Shown here piece by piece: positions 1 to 11,153 of a DNA stretch of 64,000 nt (its first letter is position 1; each line of letters begins with the position of its first letter). The stretch spans positions 1 through 64,000 of the forward strand of contig PYSS01000162.1 of assembly GCA_003049465.1 (NCBI GenBank). The letters run 5' to 3'. The stretch comes from Magnaporthiopsis rhizophila (Eukaryota; Ascomycota; Sordariomycetes; Magnaporthales; Magnaporthaceae). The notes beneath the pieces were generated by a model, which did not search any database, was not told where the DNA came from, and was given only the letters and a program-made list of their open reading frames with translations. A program made the position numbers and the translations under genes.

Positions 1-120
1 GGAAAAGGGGTCTCTCTCTCTATATCTCTCCCTCCCTCCCACACACAAAGTTCACTGTTTCTCAGAATCGGCGGACGGCATAGCGATCTAGAACAAACGA
101 GAGCGGCCGGCCCGTTCCTG

Positions 121-675
121 CGGCGGACGTGTTTCCCCCGCGACCGATCAGGGGCGGCAAGGCTCCATCACATAATCCCGGGCATTCCCAGGGGACACGG
201 TACGTACGGCATTCAGGAGAGCATCAAGGGGGTATGTATGCAAAAGAGGGGATGGGGAGGACAAAAAAAAAGGTTGAACGCTGACCAGATCAAATGAAAA
301 GAGGCAAGCTTACCCGTACTCGTTCGTCTTCCCGGGCCACTGCACATCCACGGCGCCGCCGCGCCTGCCGAGCCGGGCGGCCGTGGCGAGCGCCTCCATG
401 TGCTGGACCTGGAGGCGGCCGATGAGCTTGGCCAGGTCGGCGGCCTCGGCGGAGCCCCGCGCCGCACCGCGCAGCCGACCCGTCAGGTCCTCGCGCCGGC
501 GGTCAAAGTCGTCGTTGATGCTGGCCGCGCTGTAGGCCGAGTGGCACCAGGCGCACGTGTCCTGCAGCCGCCGCCGGGGGCCCGAGGTCGGCTCGGCGCA
601 GCCGAGCCCGCACCGCGACGAGAAGTGCACCAGCTTGTGCTCGCAGAGGAGCGTCGTGACTGTGCCTTGGCACAT
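121..675 (-). CDS. Small Cys-containing fungal hypothetical protein, 5' exon clear, 3' end uncertain
   Basis: I do not recognise this gene. The first exon reads from an ATG at 675 to a good GTAAGC donor at 313 (exon 675-314, 120 codons plus 2 nt). The protein has paired cysteines at about residues 11, 22, 26, 42 and 45, which could bind metal, followed by a charged helical stretch (about 55-105). The 3' part is not certain: the best acceptor I see is a CAG just above position 120, after which the phase-matched frame stays open to the left edge, so the gene may run off the window. Alternatively a short terminal exon lies within 120-300. The compositional bias and clean donor support a real gene; the function is unknown. 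Confidence 0.5.
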
Positions 676-1873
676 GGTTGGTGGCTCGCGGGAGGAGGGT
701 GGTCCGTTTGCTCTGCTTTCCTCGCTTGTGTTCGCCTAAGGAGGCCGTTTTTTTCTACTCGCCCCGTCGACACAGTCCGCAGATGGATTATAGGGAAAGG
801 AAGCCTCAAAAGATGGCTTCACACTTCTGACGATGATGAGAAACAAATTGATCAAGCAGTGCTTGGAGGACTAAGGTAGTAGCTGCCAGCTGCCTTCGAC
901 TAATCGCTATTTAACCGCGATTTGCGACTCAGCTCAGCGAGAGAAAAAAAAAATCCAGCCCTTGAACAGCGCCCCTTGTAAGCTTGAATTTCTTTGTCTC
1001 GGGTCTGGGGAGCGAAACAAGCACCACATTCCAAGGGACAACCCAGGCTGTTGTTTCGCTTTCCCCTTGTGTTTGTTTGTTTGTGTGTCCCAACAATAAA
1101 CCTAGAACCGACCAGCGAGAACTCTGAAAAGAGGTGGCCTGGGTAACAAGACCATCTCTTCTGCCGGTTAGGCATCCTGCTTTCTCGTTCCAAGTGAAAT
1201 CGCCAGGCCTGGGCCACACAGTCTGGCCGGCAGTCCATGATGACAATGGATCTGGGTCGTGGATGGGTCGAAACAGCCTGATGGAGCACCCCACTTTGGC
1301 TGTGGGGATGGGAACCAGATCAAAAGGCAGGCGCCACGAGTCACCAGCAGTTCGACGAATTACATAACATGAAGACTCCAAATACGTCGAAAGCACATGG
1401 GGTTTCTGGCACATGGGGTTTCTGGCAAGTGGCAGTTGACTTTCTGTCATTGCCTGTGGGTACAGGCTCCGGATGGGAAGCGGACATCTCTTCATAAAAT
1501 GCCTCCCAATATGGGGTCCATGCTTCCTTCCCATCAACTCCGTGAACAAGACGTCATTCGTCCTATAACCGCACGCCAGCCGTTGACATGAAACTAAATG
1601 ATTCAAGCAGCCGGCGTAGTATGAGGGATCCGTCCGGATCGCATCCCGCTATAAGTACACAATATATAATAAAGCCCTGCCCAAGAGACGCCAGTTTCAT
1701 CCCAAGTGTTCACGAAAAAGACCGGATGATCCGCATTTCCCAAAATAGTCCTAGGGCTCTCCCTCTCGCAACGGCTAGAAACCAAAGGCAACGAGGGATC
1801 AAACCCGGTCGGTGTGCTGTTTTCCCCGTCAAATATCCAATAGAGCAAACTGGTTGAATAGCAAGCTGTCGCC
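676..1873. other. Intergenic, no supported gene
   Basis: Open frames here, including a minus-strand frame at 929-1606, lack splice-consistent extension or recognisable domains. The stretch holds a short perfect tandem duplication at 1394-1425 (listed separately) and nothing else I can name. Confidence 0.5.
1394..1425. repeat. 16-bp tandem duplication
   Basis: The 16-mer cacatggggtttctgg occurs twice back to back (1394-1409 and 1410-1425). It is in non-coding DNA and looks like a simple slippage duplication. Confidence 0.85.
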
Positions 1874-2835
1874 TCACACGTCCTCCCGGAATATCGACCT
1901 TCTCTCAGCCCTCTCTGTCGGGCTCCCGTCGCCATGCCCCAACTTTTGTCCACCACCTCCAGGGGCCGCAGTGCTGATGGGTCGTGGACTGACCCCGCGC
2001 AGGCTAGCATTGCTCGCCGAGTCGGTCACGTTGTCGTCAAACGGGTTCGCACCGCCAGCACGCGTCCTGAAGCTAGCCGGAGCCGCGGCGGCCGCGGCTG
2101 CGGGTGCTCGACCCCTCCCCTCGTGTTCGTAACCGCTGTCGTCTCCGAACGGGTTGGTGGCGGCGCTGGTCCTGTTCTGCGCCGTCGACGTCGACGTCGA
2201 GGACGGGCCGGGGCCAAGCTCCGTCGCCAGGTTCATCTGGTAGGTGCCGTCGCCGTGCTGCGGGTGCAGACCCAGCTCCTGGTCCTCGTACTCGTAGTAG
2301 CCGTCGGCCTCGTTGCCGACGCGCGTGTCCCAGGCCTCGTCCGGGTCCAGGGCCCCGCCCCCGCCGCGTATCCGCCCGCCACCGCCGCCTGCCGGGACGC
2401 CGGCCGCGCCCTCGTAGGCGCCGGCTGCGGTGCGCGTGTTGCGCCCGTTGCGGAGCGAGCGCAGCTTGTCGTTGATCCAGCCCGTCACCCCGCCGCCGCC
2501 GCCCGGCGCCGAGCGCTGCGGGCCGTCGTACAGGGACGGCTGGGATTTGCGGAAGGGGTTGAAGGATGTGATCGTCGGTGGTGGGAGCTATGTGAGGAGG
2601 AAGATGAGTGGCGTCGTCAGCTATTTGCGACTTCGATCGAAGCAAAACAGGTCCAGCCGGTCGGTCCATAGCTGGCGCTGAGTGATGGGCGCAAAGGCGT
2701 GCGCGCGTCGCACCAGCACAGAACTCAACTTACACCCAGTTTTTGCGCGCGCCAGCGGACGTAAAGCAGCCAGCCTACCCCGCCAACTATCACAAGCACC
2801 ACTAGAACGATGAAAATGATGCCGACGGGATGCAT
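1874..2835 (-). CDS. Single-pass membrane protein with disordered tail, conserved fungal hypothetical
   Basis: Two exons: 2835-2734 (ATG at 2835) and 2587-1874, joined by a 146-nt intron with a GTAAGT donor and ATAG acceptor in phase 0; 271 residues. Residues 4-25 form a strongly hydrophobic transmembrane segment right at the N-terminus, followed by basic residues (RWRAQK), so the short N-terminus is probably outside or lumenal and the long tail cytosolic. The splice junction gives KLG-LPPPT then SFNPFRK, a block I associate with a family of uncharacterised fungal membrane proteins. The tail is Gly/Ala/Ser-rich, with two NPF motifs (one in SFNPFRK, one NPFGDD) and a related NPFDD, which could bind EH-domain endocytic proteins (inference). 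No catalytic motif is visible. The function is unknown. Confidence 0.8.
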
Positions 2836-3427
2836 CGTGGGCCGTCGACGGGTTTTGGTCGAGTCAAATAATCTTTTTGCTGGGGAATCCTGGGTGCCGG
2901 CCGTCGGTCGCTGTGATGATGCTGGTTCGGCTTTCGCGCGTCGCAGCGGGGTCGATCCTGGACGATCGCTGGCGCGACCGCGCAAGGGTCCGTCAACTCT
3001 GGTGCTTCTGGTCAATCGGCCGCAGTGGTTGCATGCGCTTTTTTGGTATTGTCAGAAAACCGTGGTTATTGTGTTTTTACTGCTGGTCCGATGTTGCGGT
3101 TCAAAAGGCCCGTGGCCTGGCGACAGGATATGGGCAGCCGCGCCTTGCCCGGGTGTGTTGGGAGTTGGTTCACGGAACTTCACATGGGGTGGATTGAAGC
3201 TCTCCACATGCATTGATCTCGCTTGCGGGCCTCGTCAGGCTGAATCCGAACCAACGCGACGGGCCTGCACCAGCTGCCGCGGGCCCATCCATTACGTATG
3301 TAAACCTACCTATCGTTAAAGGGCCGGGCTGTGCTCAGCAGGGGTGCGTACATCAACATTTACGGCGGCAAAACACCATTTGATTGTGTAAAGTGCCAGA
3401 GCCAAGATGCTCTACAAATTTAACGCC

Positions 3428-3432
<5 letters not shown>

Positions 3433-3468
<36 letters not shown>
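3433..3468. repeat. Homopolymer run of 36 A
   Basis: An uninterrupted run of A lies just 3' of the phosphatase gene (T on the coding strand). The flanks show no element to attach it to. Length is likely unstable in sequencing. Confidence 0.9.
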
Positions 3469-3469
<1 letters not shown>

Positions 3470-3485
3470 ATAACGGACTTGCTTG

Positions 3486-5222
3486 CTACCTAGAATCACA
3501 TGAAAGAAAAAGAGGTAGGGGGAGAAAGGAAGAGAAGAAATTGCAATCCAAAACAAGGGTATGAATGTACCAGGCCCTNGCCCTCCACCGCGCGCAAAGC
3601 TCAAGCTGTTGACGAACTTGTTCAGCTCGCACCGGCCCAGCTTGTCGGCGCCGCAGTTCTGCAGCGGTATGACCCTGTCGTTCACCAGGATCCTCACCAG
3701 CTCCTTGTTCTGTCCCGCCGTTGCGCCGCACTTCATCTTCTCGACGTACATGCGTGCCGAGAAAGGCACGGCCCAGCTGGCCGCGAAGCCCGCCAGTTCG
3801 CGCGGCTCGCGGCGGCCCGAGACGGGCAGCGGCTTGGTCGCGTTGTAGAGGCCGATGGCGTTGTAAATGGCGAGCATGTCGTTGTCGTGGCTGAAGTCGG
3901 CGTACAGTTTCTTGCCGAGCGGGAACGTGGCCGGGCTCGAGGTGAGCGTCCGGTTGGTGCTGGTGCGGTCCGATACCGGCTTCCCCGTCAGGCGCGCCAG
4001 CAGCTCGTTGGTGAAGCCGACCCCCTGCGTGGGGCCCAGCGCGCTGCCCTGCCCGTAGCTGTAGTACTTGTCCAGCGACGCCATGTAGTCGTACGACCGC
4101 CACTCCTCCTTGGTGAAGAGGCCGCAGAACTCGGACAGTTTGCCGTCGGTGCGCGCCACCGACTCGAAGGGGCAGAGGTCCATCAAGTGCACGAGCTCGT
4201 CCAGGGTGATTTTGGCGCCCGGCAAGCCCTTGTTGAGCCGGTCCTGGATGGGACCGCCGAATGAGGCCAGGAACTTGGTGAACACCCTTTCGCTGGCCAT
4301 GTCCCTCTTCTCAAAGGCGGTGCAGAGCCCGTGGTCAAGCGTGTTGTTGGACCCTTTCGCCTCCGAGATCAGGACCTTCGGATAAGGGAAGCCGTCATTC
4401 CCGGCGCCCACGCCGTCGGCCACACGGGCCTGGTGGAAGCCCTGGGCCCACTTGTCCCCCGACTCGATGACGCGCTGCTGGCCCGAGGCGCGGATGAAAG
4501 GCGTGGCGGTGCGGGCGAGGGCACGGTAGCGCCCGTAAAAGTGGATGCCCGAGTTCAGCATCTGGTTGCGGCCAAAGTCGCTGAGCTGGTCCGCCCCGAA
4601 CTTGTACTTGTAGTCCTTGAGGAAGGTGAAGCCGTCACCGTACTTTGTGACGCTGCTCTGGATGCGGGCTATGGTGGCTTTGTAGGCCTGGCTCTTCTTG
4701 GCCGTGGGATCCCTCGCGCCGTGCCGGGACAGGACCTGGGCAAACGTGATTTCGCATCCGGCCGGCAGCGAGGCGTCGATCTCGGACGGAACGGAGAACC
4801 AGGGCGAGGTCTGGCCCCAGAACCGGGCGATGTCGGGGTGGCACTGGAAGCCGCGGGTGGGCGAGTCGCATGGTTTGTCTGCCGCGGCGGCGCCATAGCC
4901 GAGGGCGCTTGAACAAGCGTAGAAAGGGTTAGCTGGCAATACTTCTTTGTTGGAGACAACCGGGCGGGTAGGGTAAAACCTACAAAAGGGCGACGACCGC
5001 TGTGAGAACAACCATGATGAACGCTCCCAACAAGGCGATCCTGAAGCTGCGTCTGCCGCCGGTCTGTAAAGAGCGTGAGGCTGCAGGGTCGCTGCTGCCG
5101 GTCTGTAAAGAGTGTGCGGATGCAGGAACGCTTGTGGTGCGTGCCAGCCCCTCGTCATCTAAAGATGCCGGGAGGAGGCGGTACTTATACCGCTGGCGGT
5201 GGGGATCGCGAAGCCGATCCAT
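3486..5222 (-). CDS. Membrane-anchored histidine acid phosphatase / phytase-like protein
   Basis: Exon 1 runs 5222-4984 and exon 2 begins at 4907; the 76-nt intron (GTAGGT..AAG) joins phase 2 to give VVALF-ALGYG. Roughly the first 56 residues are polar and contain two SLQTG repeats; residues 57-80 are a transmembrane segment, so this is a type II membrane protein with its catalytic domain outside. The catalytic signature RHGARDP sits near 141-147 and the proton-donor HD (SHDNDM) near 420, as in branch-2 histidine acid phosphatases, which hydrolyse phytate or other phosphomonoesters. Cysteines spaced as in fungal phytases are present. The C-terminus is unreliable: an undetermined base lies at 3579 in the last codons, the uncorrected frame runs into the poly-T tract, and a one-base-shifted frame stops at 3486. 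A base error there is the likely reason. Confidence 0.85.
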
Positions 5223-6898
5223 CCCTGTGACGAGGGGCCGATACCCGGGGGGACGGTGCCAGACAGATTAGGGGGTCTGGTGTGTTGCGCTGCCGCGGAG
5301 AGCGTCGCCACTCTTGGCAGTCGGCTGAAGCATATGCGTTCCCGACTTCGAGCAACAGGCCCTCGATGATGGAACCTTCATTATTCTCCGAGGGGACGGG
5401 GGTTCGGCCGGCGCGTGTGGCCCAGGGTCGGTCCCTAACCGCTTCCCGTCTTCGCGAGCCCGCTGTCGATGTGGCGCGATATGGAGGTGGGTCAACCACG
5501 ACCATATCCAGGCGAACGTGTTTTCCTGCTCGAGCTCGTCGCATCCGAGAACCTATATCGTCTCGCAATCGATCTTCTCAGGAATCCAGCCAGGCTGGGA
5601 GCGAGCCGACACGGAGGAGGCGAACAGAGACTCTGCAGGAGCGGTGGGAACATTTGCAGACACCTTTCCTAACTGGATGTGTGATGTGGGGCTCACTGCC
5701 CGAAGGGTGGGTTCCAGGGACAGCTTCCAGAACGATTCGGGATTTATCGCCCTTGTTTCAAGCCCAAGGTCCCTCTGCCTCCTGCACGACATTCAACTTC
5801 GCGAGCCGGATTATCTGGCCTCGCCTCGTCTTGTATCGTTTAAAGTTTGGCATTTTGATGGCTGTCATTATCCCATCAAGGCTGAGCCTCAATGCAGTGC
5901 TCAATGCCGACGCTAGACCCGCCGTCTCGCAACCTTGAAATCAGATTTTCAGAGCCACATCTAACGCAATAACTGCCAAAAATAAGTATAGATGTTGGTA
6001 GGAGTTTGTACTCCTGTTTGACGGCTCGGAGAGCTCCAAAAATGATGAACAAAGATCTCTGTGATCTGGGGAAAAGTCCCATTATTGTGCATTCTTGTGT
6101 TGAGCATAAGGAAGAACCTCTGGCCCCGAGGGAGTGCCAGAGGTAGGGTTTATATACAGGGGTTGGGGGCCGTGCCCTGGGGCTTGGCCCAAGGGCCAAG
6201 CCATGCGCACAAGCCACAGGCTATGCCTTGGGGCCTGGCCCTGGGGCCAAGCCACAAGGCCAATCCCTAGCCCCTGGGGCTGATCCTTAGCCCCTGAGGC
6301 TGATCCCTAGCCTTTGGCCCTGCAGGTTCTTCCTTTGGCCCAAAACAAGTGAATCCTGTCCCAATTGCATGCGCCGGATAAATGCCGGAAAAAGGCCGGA
6401 ATATTATTCCGACAATAGACGAGATTCAGCCCCCAGGAACCACCGAAAAGGAGTCCTGAGCGCCAACTATAATTACGAGTTTGTAGGCCGCCGTTGGGGG
6501 TGGGTATCTAACAAAGTAAACCAAGCTTGTATGTAATACATTGTATGTATAATCCAAGGCATAAGAGCCGCCCACATTCCGGGTCCCCAGGGCACGTAGC
6601 AGGCGTGCGGCCGTTGAATGCAAGCACTCGCCACAGCCCCTATATCCAACAACTTTATTTCTCCACCAGGGATAACCCGTGTGATGCCATGCCACAATTC
6701 ACCCCCGCCCATCTGCCTTGGACTCGGTCCATCGAGCATCTGGGCGCCTGCTTCATCGTTCCTGTGCGATAAAGATGAGGGAATCATGGCAACACCACGG
6801 TATTACCGCCTCTTGCATGGGCTTGCCTATGCAGGCGGGTGTGAAGAACATGACGTGAAGTGCGAAAAGTTTCTGCGTGTTTCAGACGTTGATGGCGA
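5223..6898. other. Intergenic, repeat-bearing, no supported gene
   Basis: A 218-codon plus-strand frame (5282-5938) and several shorter ones lack any recognisable domain or splice partner. From about 6100 to 6470 the sequence becomes palindrome-rich (see repeat entry). It is bounded by the phosphatase start and by the stop of the next minus-strand gene. Confidence 0.5.
6108..6335. repeat. GC-rich block bounded by 12-bp inverted repeats; possible MITE or LTR-element remnant
   Basis: AAGGAAGAACCT at 6108-6119 is the exact reverse complement of 6324-6335. Between them is a perfect 10-bp hairpin (ggcttggccc, 2-nt loop, gggccaagcc at 6181-6202), a second near-copy (about 6230-6251) and reiterated tagcccctgaggctgatcc-type units (about 6265-6315). 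I see no open frame and no clear target-site duplication. It may be a small non-autonomous element or a decayed retroelement leader. Confidence 0.5.
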
Positions 6899-8564
6899 TC
6901 AAAAGGCAACACCCACGCTCTGCGGTCGGTGCTGCCTTGACTCGTAGCTGTAAGTTCGACCGAAGGTGGCCGTACGGTTCAGCCGCGGTGTCCCCGTCGG
7001 CGTTGTCACCCTCGCCTCCTTGGCAGAAGGGCTGTCGGTGATGGACATGGTCGTTGGCTGCGTCCGTTCCTCGGTCTGGGTGTCCCAGGAGCACGAGGTC
7101 GAGATTGTCTCGAAGCTGGTGCGGCGAGCCGGCGCCACGCACATGTAGAAGCCATCTCTGTCCGTGGTGGGTAGCGGGGCGTTGGTGACGGAGTCGAAAC
7201 TCATGCCGCGCTGGTGCTGCACCGGGTCTTCCGCAGGGAAGAGCCAATTCGAGACCCGCGAGAACGACCTCTTCTTCCTGAGAGGTGGCCGCAGCACGAG
7301 CGGGAGTGGTGGTGCCAGCTGCCTCTGTGGCATCGTCTCGGTCGATGGGGTGATGTAGCGCGGCTGCATCGGCATCTGCGGAATATGAAGCACATCGGGT
7401 ACTTCATAGATGGGACCCTCCATGCCGGCACCCTGCACAAAGTTATTGGGAGGAGCCGTCCGAGGCCGCTCAGTGCTGACTTGCTCGATACTGAGCCGCT
7501 CAACGAAAGATGGCCGCCCGGCAGCAGGCAGTGCGGGTATTTCAGGCATGGGTTCGAGGTCTGCACATGCGTTAGCGTCAACCAGTCAGCGTTGCAGATG
7601 GGGGAGTTACAAATAAAGCTCACTTACTTTGCATGTCATAGGCAGTTGACGGGCGACTGCTCATGTAGATACTATGCCGCTCGACGATCGATTCTATCTC
7701 TGCCTGTAGCCTATCCCTCTCCAGCATGGCGCTGGCAACCCGTGCAACCATCCTATCAACCTGTTCCGGCGATGAGCGCGCCCGCATGCGGGACCTCGGA
7801 GGTATCCTTGGCGGAGTCTCCGGATCCTCCGAGTCCTGGGTGGAGGGCGAGCCGGCCTGCCGAGGCACGGGCCTCCGTTGTACGTGGAAAGACATGGAGG
7901 AGAGAGTCCTCTGATGGGTCAGGGTTGATCCGTTGGAATCGAAGCTGCTGCTGTGCATGTGAGCTGGCGCGGGTGGGGAGACGTCGCTCTGCTCCGAGAC
8001 GAAATGCGGGAGGATGGGAGATAGGTGGTCGTCGACATATATGCTGAGCTCGAGTGGGCGGAACGAGCGGGGACGGCGACCCGGTCGGGAAGCCGGTGGG
8101 AACTGGAACGACTCGGAGTGGATGTGGCGGAAGTTGGATGGGGCTGATATTTTGGGTCTGCGCGATGACGACGATCCATGTGACCAGAACCTCTTGGCTA
8201 CCGTGAAGCCCCGTCTTCCCCTGCCTTTGCCTCTACGGGCAGAAGCCGGTCGCTGCCCCATGAGCGCCTCACCCCTTGCTGTTGTGCCCGTTAAGGGACC
8301 AAGCGTGGGCGGCGGCGTGAGGGCGGGCTGATCACGAAGGACTAGGAACTCATCCTTTTCCCGCACTGCTTGGAGGCTCAGCACTTGGCTGCCCGGGTTC
8401 TCACAGGATCCGTGATCCGTTAACGGACAATGACACAACTCACGTTGATGGGAGGGGTCCTTGTTGCGGCCGTTGAGACAGGGACTTATGGTCGCATAGC
8501 AAGAGGAAAGCGAGTCGAGCCAGGCGTTGTAGGCTTCTGCAAGGGCTCCGCTGAAGACAGTCAT
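6899..8564 (-). CDS. Conserved fungal hypothetical protein (disordered, 532 aa)
   Basis: Two exons, 8564-7628 and 7560-6899, separated by a 67-nt intron (GTAAGT donor, GCAG acceptor). The junction reads YDMQ-N-LEPMPEIP and the summed length is 533 codons. The protein is rich in Ser, Pro and Arg and largely disordered. A short ordered block near residues 170-190 (RPLELSIYVDDHLSPILPHF) resembles a motif I associate with uncharacterised sordariomycete proteins, and a helical stretch near 275-300 (DRMVARVASAMLERDRLQAEIESI) could be a coiled coil. No signal peptide, membrane segment or catalytic motif is visible. Basic patches (RRGKGRGRRGF) might be a nuclear localisation signal (inference). The start is the first ATG; a shorter start is possible. 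Function unknown. Confidence 0.75.
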
Positions 8565-11153
8565 ACTACCGACAGTCTCACCTCATGCCTATCTATACTG
8601 AGAGATAGACCACTGTGAGTGCAAGGCGAGAGAGACAGAGAGAACGGCGACCAGCGACGAAGGTTGGATTAGGGGAGGAGGGTGAGAGGGCGAGGAAGGT
8701 GGCCGAAGGAGGGCAGAAAACGCATCGAACCCAGACCTCAAATTAAAAACAAGAAAAAAAAAAAAAGGCAAGAACGAAACGAGCGCAACAGACAGAACTT
8801 TGTCTGAACGTCGGGACAAAACCGAGACAGGCCTGGGAAGGGCGACTGGCCGTTTTCTTTGTCCTCGTGTCAGGGGAAAGGATATCTTTATCCCATCTCG
8901 TCATTTCCCACGGGCCTCGCCCGGGCCGGCCGAATCTGGGAGCCTGACATTTGACAGCCAAAGACGGGCGCGCGCCAGCTGATGGTAGGCAAAGGGAGCA
9001 AGGTGGGTGTGTGTGGCAGCGGGTGCGCGTTGTTGTGTGTGAGAGCGTGTGTATGTGAGGGCCGGGTAGGCCGCTGAGACTAGCAGAGGCGTGGGAGAGG
9101 GCGCGGAAGAGGTGCGGTTGCAAAGGCGCGGATTTGATAGGCCAGCAGCAGCTTGACGTGAACCAGTGGGCGCTTACGGGGCCGGGGTGTGGTGACGATT
9201 CGGATGGCTGGCGCTACACACCAGATTGACGGACCCACCATTGTAAGATCAGAATGTAAGATGAACTCCGCCGTAGAGCGAGTCCATGTCTTAGAATTCC
9301 TTGGTCACTAGGCCGCCGTCGTCCACTGCCCCAAGAGGGGGGTCTCGTGGGCCGTCGAGATTGGCCCGTCCATTCGCGCAGCTGTTTCTCTTGACTCTGG
9401 AATGACGGAGCCTGGGGACGCGCTTCGTCCACTGAAGACATGAGAAAAAGGGGGGCGGGGCGGGGCTAGGGAGGCAGAGCAGCGAGCCTGATGGCGAATT
9501 CGCCAGCAACACGAACAAACAAAGAAGAAAAGAAGACAAGGAAAACAAACAAACAAATCCGGTGTCGGGCAGACCCGCCCCTGTCGTATTTGGAAGGCTG
9601 CAGGCGGCTTTCTTGTGAAACGGGCGTTTGGGGCCGTCGCCAGCGGCCAAATCAGAATTGAGCGCAAAGTTTGTGCCCAATAGTCAAGAACTGCCCGCTG
9701 TTTCTGGAGGCCGCGGCAGATGCATTCCAGACGACGCGCCCTATTCTGGCACGCCATTAAACCTGCATTCCGCCGCCCCTTTTGCCTCCGGCCCCCTCCC
9801 TCCATTTCAAAGGCGGTGGCTGGCGTCGCGTTAGTGTCTGCCTCTTGCTCTGGATGCCGGGAGCCTGCCGACAGCGCCCCTCGCGCTGTTTTCGTGGACA
9901 GAGAGGTCCGACATCAAAGTACCCGCTCGTGGAACCAGCACTTGTCGCGCGAGGACACGAGACGGCAAGCTGTCGCGTTTGTCGCTCCGGGCTGTGTCGT
10001 TTCCTTGTTTTGCTTGGTGGAAACTGAGGGCAAAGATGCATCATGTCGGATTGTGATAGTGGATTTCTTTTTGTCTGGCACGGGCGGAGCGAGCGGAGGC
10101 CGCCGCGGTCAAGGCCCTGATAGGCTCTTAAGACCCAGGCAGTGATGAATTCGGCCCATTCAGCATCGCCGTCCTGGGGAACGTCATGCACCAGGCACAT
10201 ATGCGGATTCCGCTATCTATCATGGCTTTGCCTGAACCTACCAAGTCGAGCCCGGAACTTACCCACCTACCCACAGAACGAGACCGTACAGCCCTCTGCG
10301 CCCAACCGAACGACACGCTACATTAGCGAAGCGACTGAATATCGGGTACCAGGACGTGAATGTCTCAGGTATTTGTGCTTTGAGTTGAGTGGTCGGCAAT
10401 ACGAGAGGGATTCCGGTATAAAGCGAGGACCGTAGCGCGGCGCCGCATTTCCAACGGCTACATGTACGAGCCGTTCTGCTAGCCTAGGGCCAGTACGTAA
10501 TGCGCGGGAGCTTGCCTCGCAGAAGACGCGCAAGCAAATCACTATTACATACATCCATCTACGCACTAAGAGGACCGCACATGCTTCTCGCCACTCTTAC
10601 TGCCTCATCGTTCCGACTAGATCACAAATAAATTCGGTCCGGTGGCTCGGCTGAGCGAGCAAGTCATCAGGCTGACGGAGGCTCGTTCAGGTTACTTGAC
10701 GTTTATTGAGCAAAGAAAACCAAAATTTTGGTGACTTGTTCGTTCCAAGCTTGCTAAAGGTTATCGTCGTCGGCGCCGTTGCCCCGGATCTCGGAGCCAG
10801 AGATTATATTCTTAGAACAACGGAATGGAACCGCCTGCCGTTTTCTCGGCGTAGTTTCACATCTGCGGACACTGATGCGACCGCACCGCCACAAATGGGC
10901 GCCCCACAAGCCTATCCGGCAACCGTGCCGAGTAAGGCTTAGCCACCGTGTCCGATTTGGGTCCATGTGAACAGCTTGCTCTATCGAACTGGCCTTTTCT
11001 GACATTTTTTTTTAGAGGACGTCACAACCAAAACGAATGCACAACCTGTCAACTCCTCTCCTCCCCTCCAACACCTCACTAAGCCTGCTCTAGTCACACT
11101 GTATCCTGCTCGCCTCTTGTCGACAGCCTCGGACGACTTCTGTGCTAGCAGCC
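8565..11153. other. Long intergenic region, no supported gene
   Basis: About 2.6 kb between divergent genes. It contains A-rich (8754-8766), GT-rich (about 9001-9060) and CT-rich stretches typical of fungal promoters; none of the open frames has a domain, codon pattern or splice pattern that supports it. Confidence 0.5.

Noticed and set aside
929..1606. 225-codon minus-strand open frame
   Set aside because: No domain or splice-consistent partner; composition like random frames in the region.
5282..5938. 218-codon plus-strand open frame upstream of the phosphatase
   Set aside because: Low-complexity Arg/Ser composition and no recognisable similarity; all three frames here look equally weak.
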